Positions 60,146 to 64,000 of a stretch of 64,000 bases of DNA are shown piece by piece. Below the pieces are notes generated by a model. That model had not been told where the DNA came from. It searched no databases and worked only from the letters and a program-made list of their open reading frames with translations. Origin of the DNA: Paenochrobactrum gallinarii (lineage in GTDB: Bacteria; Pseudomonadota; Alphaproteobacteria; Rhizobiales; Rhizobiaceae); contig NZ_JACIIU010000011.1 of the NCBI RefSeq assembly GCF_014205685.1, positions 1 through 64,000 of the forward strand. Direction: 5' to 3'. The position numbers and the translations under genes were made by a program. Position 1 is the first letter of the stretch, and every line of letters starts with the position of its first letter.

Positions 60146-60988
60146 ATGAATGAAATAACATCTGCTGCTTTCGATGAAGCCTTGTTGTTGCAAGAGCTGG
60201 AGCTTGCCGCTCTTGAGGCAGGGCGTGAAATTATGCGCATTTATGCTGCAGGTTGTGCTGTTTTAGAAAAGGCCGACCAGTCACCGGTAACGGAAGCTGA
60301 TCAGGCTGCCGAAAGGCTGATCTTGCAAAGGCTGCGCGCTTTTGCACCGGATATTCCGATTATCGCCGAAGAAGAAATGGCAGCAGGTCTTTCTCCGCAA
60401 GAACTGGGTGCGCGGTTTTTTCTGGTGGATCCGCTCGATGGCACCAAAGAATTTATCAATCGCAATGGCGACTTTACCGTCAATATTGCGCTGATTGAAA
60501 ATGGAGTACCGCGTTTAGGTGTTGTTTATGCGCCTGTGGGTGGCCGATTATATCTGGGTGGTTCATCGGGTGCGGTCAAAGTGCTCATTGATGATGAAGG
60601 CCAAGAGCTTTCGCGGGCATCAATCCATGTGCGCCAAGCGCCGGCACGTCTGATTGCGGTTGCCAGCCGCTCGCATAATACGCCGGAAACTGATGCCTGT
60701 TTGGAGAATTATTCGATTGAAACATGTGTTTCGGTCGGATCGTCTTTGAAGTTTTGTTTGCTGGCTGAGGGGCAGGCGGATTTATATCCGCGTTTCAGCC
60801 GGACGATGGAGTGGGACACGGCGGCAGGCGATGCGGTTTTGCGCGCTGCCGGTGGTTTGAGCGCTACATTAGATGGTACGCCGATGCTTTATGGCAAGCG
60901 CGGGCAGGCACAGGATTGCGATTTTGCCAATGGCTTTTTCATCGCGCGCGGTTGTGCCAGCATTGATAAAGCCCAGCCGCATGGCTGA
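60146..60988 (+). CDS. cysQ: 3'(2'),5'-bisphosphate nucleotidase CysQ
   Basis: 280-aa inositol-monophosphatase-fold Mg enzyme. IIAEEEMAAG and VDPLDGTKEFINRNGDFTVNIAL form the metal site, and MEWDTAAGDAVLRAAGG is the second signature. It dephosphorylates PAP and PAPS, balancing the pool made by the CysC domain. It starts 3 nt after cysNC. The end overlaps the next gene by 8 bp. Confidence 0.94.
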   Translation: MNEITSAAFDEALLLQELELAALEAGREIMRIYAAGCAVLEKADQSPVTEADQAAERLILQRLRAFAPDIPIIAEEEMAAGLSPQELGARFFLVDPLDGTKEFINRNGDFTVNIALIENGVPRLGVVYAPVGGRLYLGGSSGAVKVLIDDEGQELSRASIHVRQAPARLIAVASRSHNTPETDACLENYSIETCVSVGSSLKFCLLAEGQADLYPRFSRTMEWDTAAGDAVLRAAGGLSATLDGTPMLYGKRGQAQDCDFANGFFIARGCASIDKAQPHG

Positions 60989-61649
60989 TATGAAATTTAC
61001 CTGCGCACGGCCATGGTTGTCAGTGGAGCTGGGCTCGGTGCATCAGGTGATGAGCTGGACGCTTAATGCGCCGGGCTTTGTCGAAGCGGACAAGGTCGTC
61101 TGGCGTGAGGTGCGCAATAGCGATTTAACGCCGGAACTCGATGCGCATCAATGGTTGTTGAAGGAGTTACAACGCAGCCACAATACGCAGGCTGTAGCCT
61201 TTCTCACATCGCGCAATATAGATTTTCACCACTATGCGGAAAAGAGCATTGAGGGTGAAAAAGTCTCGTGCCTTGTCACGTCAGGCCTTTCTAATGCCGA
61301 GCGGGTTGGCGTGCGTCATGGGCCGCAAAGCCGTTTTGGCACTATCAACATTCTGGTTAAAACCACCAGCCATTTGTCGCAAGGAGCGATGATCGAGCTG
61401 ATGTCAGTGGTGGTGCAAGCGCGGACATTAGCTGTGCTGGAAGCCGATATTAAGATTGGTGCGCACCAACAAGCTGCAACCGGCACCGGCACGGATTGTG
61501 TGGCAATTGCCAGCCCGTTGAGCGGTGATGAAGCACCGCGCATTTATGCCGGTCTTCACACGGCTATTGCTGAAGCCGCAGGGGCAGCGGTGTTAAGTGC
61601 CATGCATGAGGCGCTTACTATCTGGAAGAAAAACCATCTGGGCCAGTAA
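60981..61649 (+). CDS. cbiZ: Adenosylcobinamide amidohydrolase (CbiZ family)
   Basis: 222 aa. The conserved pieces of the CbiZ family are SCLVTSGLSNAERVGV (about 93-108), FGTINILVKTTSHLSQGAMIELM, and the near-invariant ATGTGTDCVAIASP (about 168-181). CbiZ cleaves the aminopropanol side chain of adenosylcobinamide (and in some bacteria of pseudocobalamin), giving cobyric acid for remodelling into usable B12. ATG 60981 lies inside the cysQ end, so translation is coupled. No other cobalamin gene is adjacent; the user nearby is metH. Confidence 0.85.
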   Translation: MADMKFTCARPWLSVELGSVHQVMSWTLNAPGFVEADKVVWREVRNSDLTPELDAHQWLLKELQRSHNTQAVAFLTSRNIDFHHYAEKSIEGEKVSCLVTSGLSNAERVGVRHGPQSRFGTINILVKTTSHLSQGAMIELMSVVVQARTLAVLEADIKIGAHQQAATGTGTDCVAIASPLSGDEAPRIYAGLHTAIAEAAGAAVLSAMHEALTIWKKNHLGQ

Positions 61650-61672
61650 AGTGAACTGCGCCTCTATGCGCA

Positions 61673-61695
61673 TTTCATTTTTCACTTTTCTTCAC
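61673..61695 (+). promoter_or_regulatory. TTTCA repeats before glpR
   Basis: TTTCAT (61673-61678), TTTCAC (61680-61685) and CTTCAC (61690-61695) lie in the 79-bp gap before glpR. Similar repeats precede glpD, so this may be a GlpR autoregulatory site. Confidence 0.4.
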
Positions 61696-61728
61696 TATTG
61701 TGCCATTCTGTAAAAATGGAAAAGCAGC

Positions 61729-62508
61729 ATGCAATTAACACCACGCCATAGTGCTATTCTGGAACGCGCCAAATTACATGGTCAGGTCATGGTGGATGAT
61801 CTGGCGCTGGAATTTGATGTGACCCCGCAAACCGTGCGCAAAGATTTGAACGATCTGTGCAAAGCGCGGCTTTTGCGACGCATTCATGGCGGCGCACTTT
61901 ATCCCTCCGGCATTGAAAATATGGAATATGAAGCCCGCCGCCAGCTTTGTGCGCGTGAGAAGGGGGCTATTGGCAATGCTGCTGCTTCGATTATCCCTGA
62001 TGGTGCTTCGCTATTCATCAATATCGGCACCACCACTGAGGCAGTCAGTCAGGCATTGAGCGAGCACAGCCGCCTGATGGTCATCACCAATAATATCAAT
62101 GTTGCAAATAGTTTACGCATTTTCCCTTCTATTGAAGTGGTGATTGCCGGTGGCGTGGTGCGTGGCTCCGATGGTGGTATTGTCGGTGAAGCTGCCGTTG
62201 ATTTTATCCGCCAGTTTAAGGTGGATTTTGCGATTATTGGCGCGTCTGCCATTGATCAGGACGGGGCGTTGCTGGATTTCGATTATCGCGAAGTGAAAGT
62301 GGCGCAGGCCATTATGGCCAATGCGCGCCATGTTATTCTGGTGGCGGATTCGTCAAAAATGGAACGTACCGCACCGGTTCGTATCGGACATTTGTCGCAA
62401 ATCGGCACTTTTATTACCGATTTTTGCAGCGAACCGAAACTGCGTGAGCTCTGTGCGGCGCATGATGTGAAGCTGATTGAAACCGAAAGTGAAAAAATCA
62501 TCGTTTAG
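61729..62508 (+). CDS. glpR: Glycerol-3-phosphate regulon repressor GlpR (DeoR family)
   Basis: 259 aa. The DeoR helix-turn-helix is at the N-terminus (RHSAILERAKLHGQVMVDDLALEFDVTPQTVRKDLNDL...RIHGGAL, about 6-58). The sugar-phosphate-binding DeoRC domain has INIGTTTEAVSQAL and GASAIDQDGALLDFDYREV. It stands directly before glpD, which it should repress in the absence of glycerol 3-phosphate. GGA lies about 9 nt before the ATG. Confidence 0.93.
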   Translation: MQLTPRHSAILERAKLHGQVMVDDLALEFDVTPQTVRKDLNDLCKARLLRRIHGGALYPSGIENMEYEARRQLCAREKGAIGNAAASIIPDGASLFINIGTTTEAVSQALSEHSRLMVITNNINVANSLRIFPSIEVVIAGGVVRGSDGGIVGEAAVDFIRQFKVDFAIIGASAIDQDGALLDFDYREVKVAQAIMANARHVILVADSSKMERTAPVRIGHLSQIGTFITDFCSEPKLRELCAAHDVKLIETESEKIIV

Positions 62509-62541
62509 TTTCACTTATTTTCATATTGCTTTCACATGAAA
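62509..62541 (+). promoter_or_regulatory. Phased TTTCA repeats between glpR and glpD
   Basis: TTTCAC at 62509, TTTCAT at 62519 and TTTCAC at 62530 are spaced 10 and 11 bp, one helical turn each. The last forms an inverted repeat TTTCA-CA-TGAAA (62530-62541). Located 48 bp before glpD: likely GlpR operator. Confidence 0.5.
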
Positions 62542-62589
62542 CTGATTTATATTCATTTGTAGTTTTTTGAAGGCAAATGGAGCCATGTG

Positions 62590-64000
62590 ATGGCTGGAAT
62601 TCCTGCATTCGATATTTTTGTTATCGGTGGTGGTATTAATGGCTGTTCGATTGCGCGTGATGCGATCGGGCGCGGCTATTCTGTGGCGCTGGCAGAGATG
62701 AATGATCTGGCAAGCGGCACCTCATCGCGGGCAACCAAGCTCATTCATGGTGGTTTGCGCTATCTGGAATATTATGAGTTTCGCCTTGTGCGCGAAGCAC
62801 TGATGGAGCGTGAGATTTTATGGGCCAATGCGCCGCATATTATTGCGCCGATGCGTTTTATTTTACCCTTTCATAAAGGCGGCGCGCGCCCTGCATGGCT
62901 GCTGCGCTTGGGGCTTTTTCTTTATGATCATCTGGGCGGGCGCAAGAAACTGGCCGCCACCCGTACGCTTGATATGAAACGTGATGCGGCTGCAAAACCT
63001 TTGAAACCGCTTTTCACCAAGGCTTTCGAATATTCTGATTGCTGGGTGGATGATGCGCGTTTTGTCGTGCTTAATGCGCGTGATGCGGCAGATCGCGGGG
63101 CTGAAATTTATACCCGCACCAAAGTGGTGAAAGCCTCACGTGATAAAACCGGCTGGCTCATCACGTTGCAGGATGTCCACTCCGGTGCAACCCGACAAAT
63201 CCGCACTCGCTTGCTGGTCAATGCGGCAGGCCCTTGGGCGGACAAAGTGCTGGAAGGCGTTGAGGGTGAAAAACACGCTCATAATGTGCGCCTCGTGCAG
63301 GGCAGCCATATCGTTATTCGCAAAAAATTTGACGATAGCCGCGCTTATTTCTTCCAGAATAATGATGGTCGCATCATCTTTGCTATTCCTTACGAGCAGG
63401 ACTTTACGCTGATCGGCACCACGGATCAGGATTATCATGGTGATCCGGCCAAAGTGGCAATCACACAAAGTGAAACAGACTATCTTTGTGAAGCGGCGAG
63501 CGAATATTTTCGCGAGAAGGTCGAAGTGTCAGATATTGTCTGGGCTTATTCCGGCGTGCGCCCGCTTTATGATGATGGCGCTTCACAGGCGCAGGAAGCA
63601 ACGCGTGACTATGTGCTGAAAGAAGATGTCAGCGGCGGTTTAGCGCCACTCGTCAATGTCTTTGGTGGCAAGCTGACCACATCGCGCCGGTTAGCCGAAC
63701 ATATGCTGGAAAAGATTGAAGCGCTCATTGGTAAAAAAGGCGCAAGCTGGACGGATAAAGCCGCACTCACCGGCGGTGAATTTGCCATTGCCGATTATGA
63801 TGCCGAACTGGCGAAACTGCAAAAAGCTTATAGTTTTTTAAGTGCTTCACATGCTGCGAGATTGTTCCGTCTTTATGGTTTGAAAGCGCATGACTTGTTA
63901 GGTCAGGCCAAGACGATCAGTGATGTAGGCGAGCATTTCGGTGCTGATCTTTACGAGCGGGAAGTTCAATATCTGATGAGCCATGAATGGGCGCAGACAG
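62590..64000 (+). CDS. glpD: Aerobic glycerol-3-phosphate dehydrogenase GlpD (3' end beyond window)
   Basis: At least 470 codons, open to the window edge. FAD motif FVIGGGINGCSIARDAIGRG (10-29), then GTSSRATKLIHGGLRYLEYYE, WVDDARFVVLNARDAADRGA, and WAYSGVRPLYDD. Membrane-associated flavoenzyme oxidising glycerol 3-phosphate to dihydroxyacetone phosphate and passing electrons to quinone. GGAG lies 7 nt before ATG 62590; a GTG one codon earlier is also in frame. Full length is normally about 500 aa, so only a short tail is missing. Confidence 0.96.
   Translation, partial: MAGIPAFDIFVIGGGINGCSIARDAIGRGYSVALAEMNDLASGTSSRATKLIHGGLRYLEYYEFRLVREALMEREILWANAPHIIAPMRFILPFHKGGARPAWLLRLGLFLYDHLGGRKKLAATRTLDMKRDAAAKPLKPLFTKAFEYSDCWVDDARFVVLNARDAADRGAEIYTRTKVVKASRDKTGWLITLQDVHSGATRQIRTRLLVNAAGPWADKVLEGVEGEKHAHNVRLVQGSHIVIRKKFDDSRAYFFQNNDGRIIFAIPYEQDFTLIGTTDQDYHGDPAKVAITQSETDYLCEAASEYFREKVEVSDIVWAYSGVRPLYDDGASQAQEATRDYVLKEDVSGGLAPLVNVFGGKLTTSRRLAEHMLEKIEALIGKKGASWTDKAALTGGEFAIADYDAELAKLQKAYSFLSASHAARLFRLYGLKAHDLLGQAKTISDVGEHFGADLYEREVQYLMSHEWAQT

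Overview
The window reads as a chromosomal core-genome segment of an alphaproteobacterium of the order Hyphomicrobiales (Rhizobiales), most likely Brucellaceae or a close relative. Reasons: the RegB/RegA (PrrBA) pair, the OlsB ornithine-lipid acyltransferase, the NfuA-Usp-TrpS-MurJ-GlnD block, the DUF1150/Hsp20 and DUF2244/Nth pairs, the siroheme/sulfite operon with DUF2849 and DUF934, and metH followed by a BabR/BlxR-type LuxR regulator, an order I associate with Brucella chromosome I. Base composition looks moderate, lower than typical Brucella or Rhizobium, so a lower-GC member is possible. The species call is inference. No rRNA, tRNA, CRISPR array, prophage or toxin/defence island was recognised. 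The only mobile element is the 3' end of an IS5-family transposase at the left edge.

Layout. 0-0.75 kb: IS end plus a gene-poor stretch with a stranded terminator. 0.75-6.4 kb (minus): gyrB, then the formaldehyde detoxification operon frmR-frmA-elaA-fghA under a FrmR-type operator. 6.5-11.9 kb (plus): helicase hrpB, redox two-component system regB-regA, and an L,D-transpeptidase lipoprotein with a CtrA-like site upstream. 11.9-21.3 kb (minus): nfuA, usp, trpS, murJ, glnD, maeB. 21.5-24.3 kb: mutS, then a 118-bp palindromic element. 24.4-29.8 kb (minus): sppA, ihfB, lapA-like, two RNA methyltransferases, lspA, olsB. 30-34.1 kb (plus): lptC-lptA-lptB-hpf-ptsN, with rpoN missing from its usual place. 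34.2-41.2 kb: mixed strands with hsp20, nth, adenosine kinase, a TRIC channel, grpE and hrcA. 41.4-45.3 kb (plus): rph, rdgB, hemW, rsmI, yraN.

45.4-64 kb: sulfur, methionine and cobalamin metabolism. cysG-DUF2849-cysI-cysH-DUF934 makes siroheme and reduces APS and sulfite. metH sits behind two nested inverted repeats. cysD-cysNC-cysQ activates sulfate, and a CbiZ-type cobinamide amidohydrolase overlaps the end of cysQ. So sulfate uptake chemistry, B12 salvage and B12-dependent methionine synthesis lie within 16 kb. The window ends with glpR and the start of glpD.

I see no strong candidate for an entirely new system. The observations most worth checking are the rpoN gap, the CbiZ gene beside sulfate assimilation, the tandem metH operators, the CtrA-like site before the L,D-transpeptidase, and the 118-bp palindrome.
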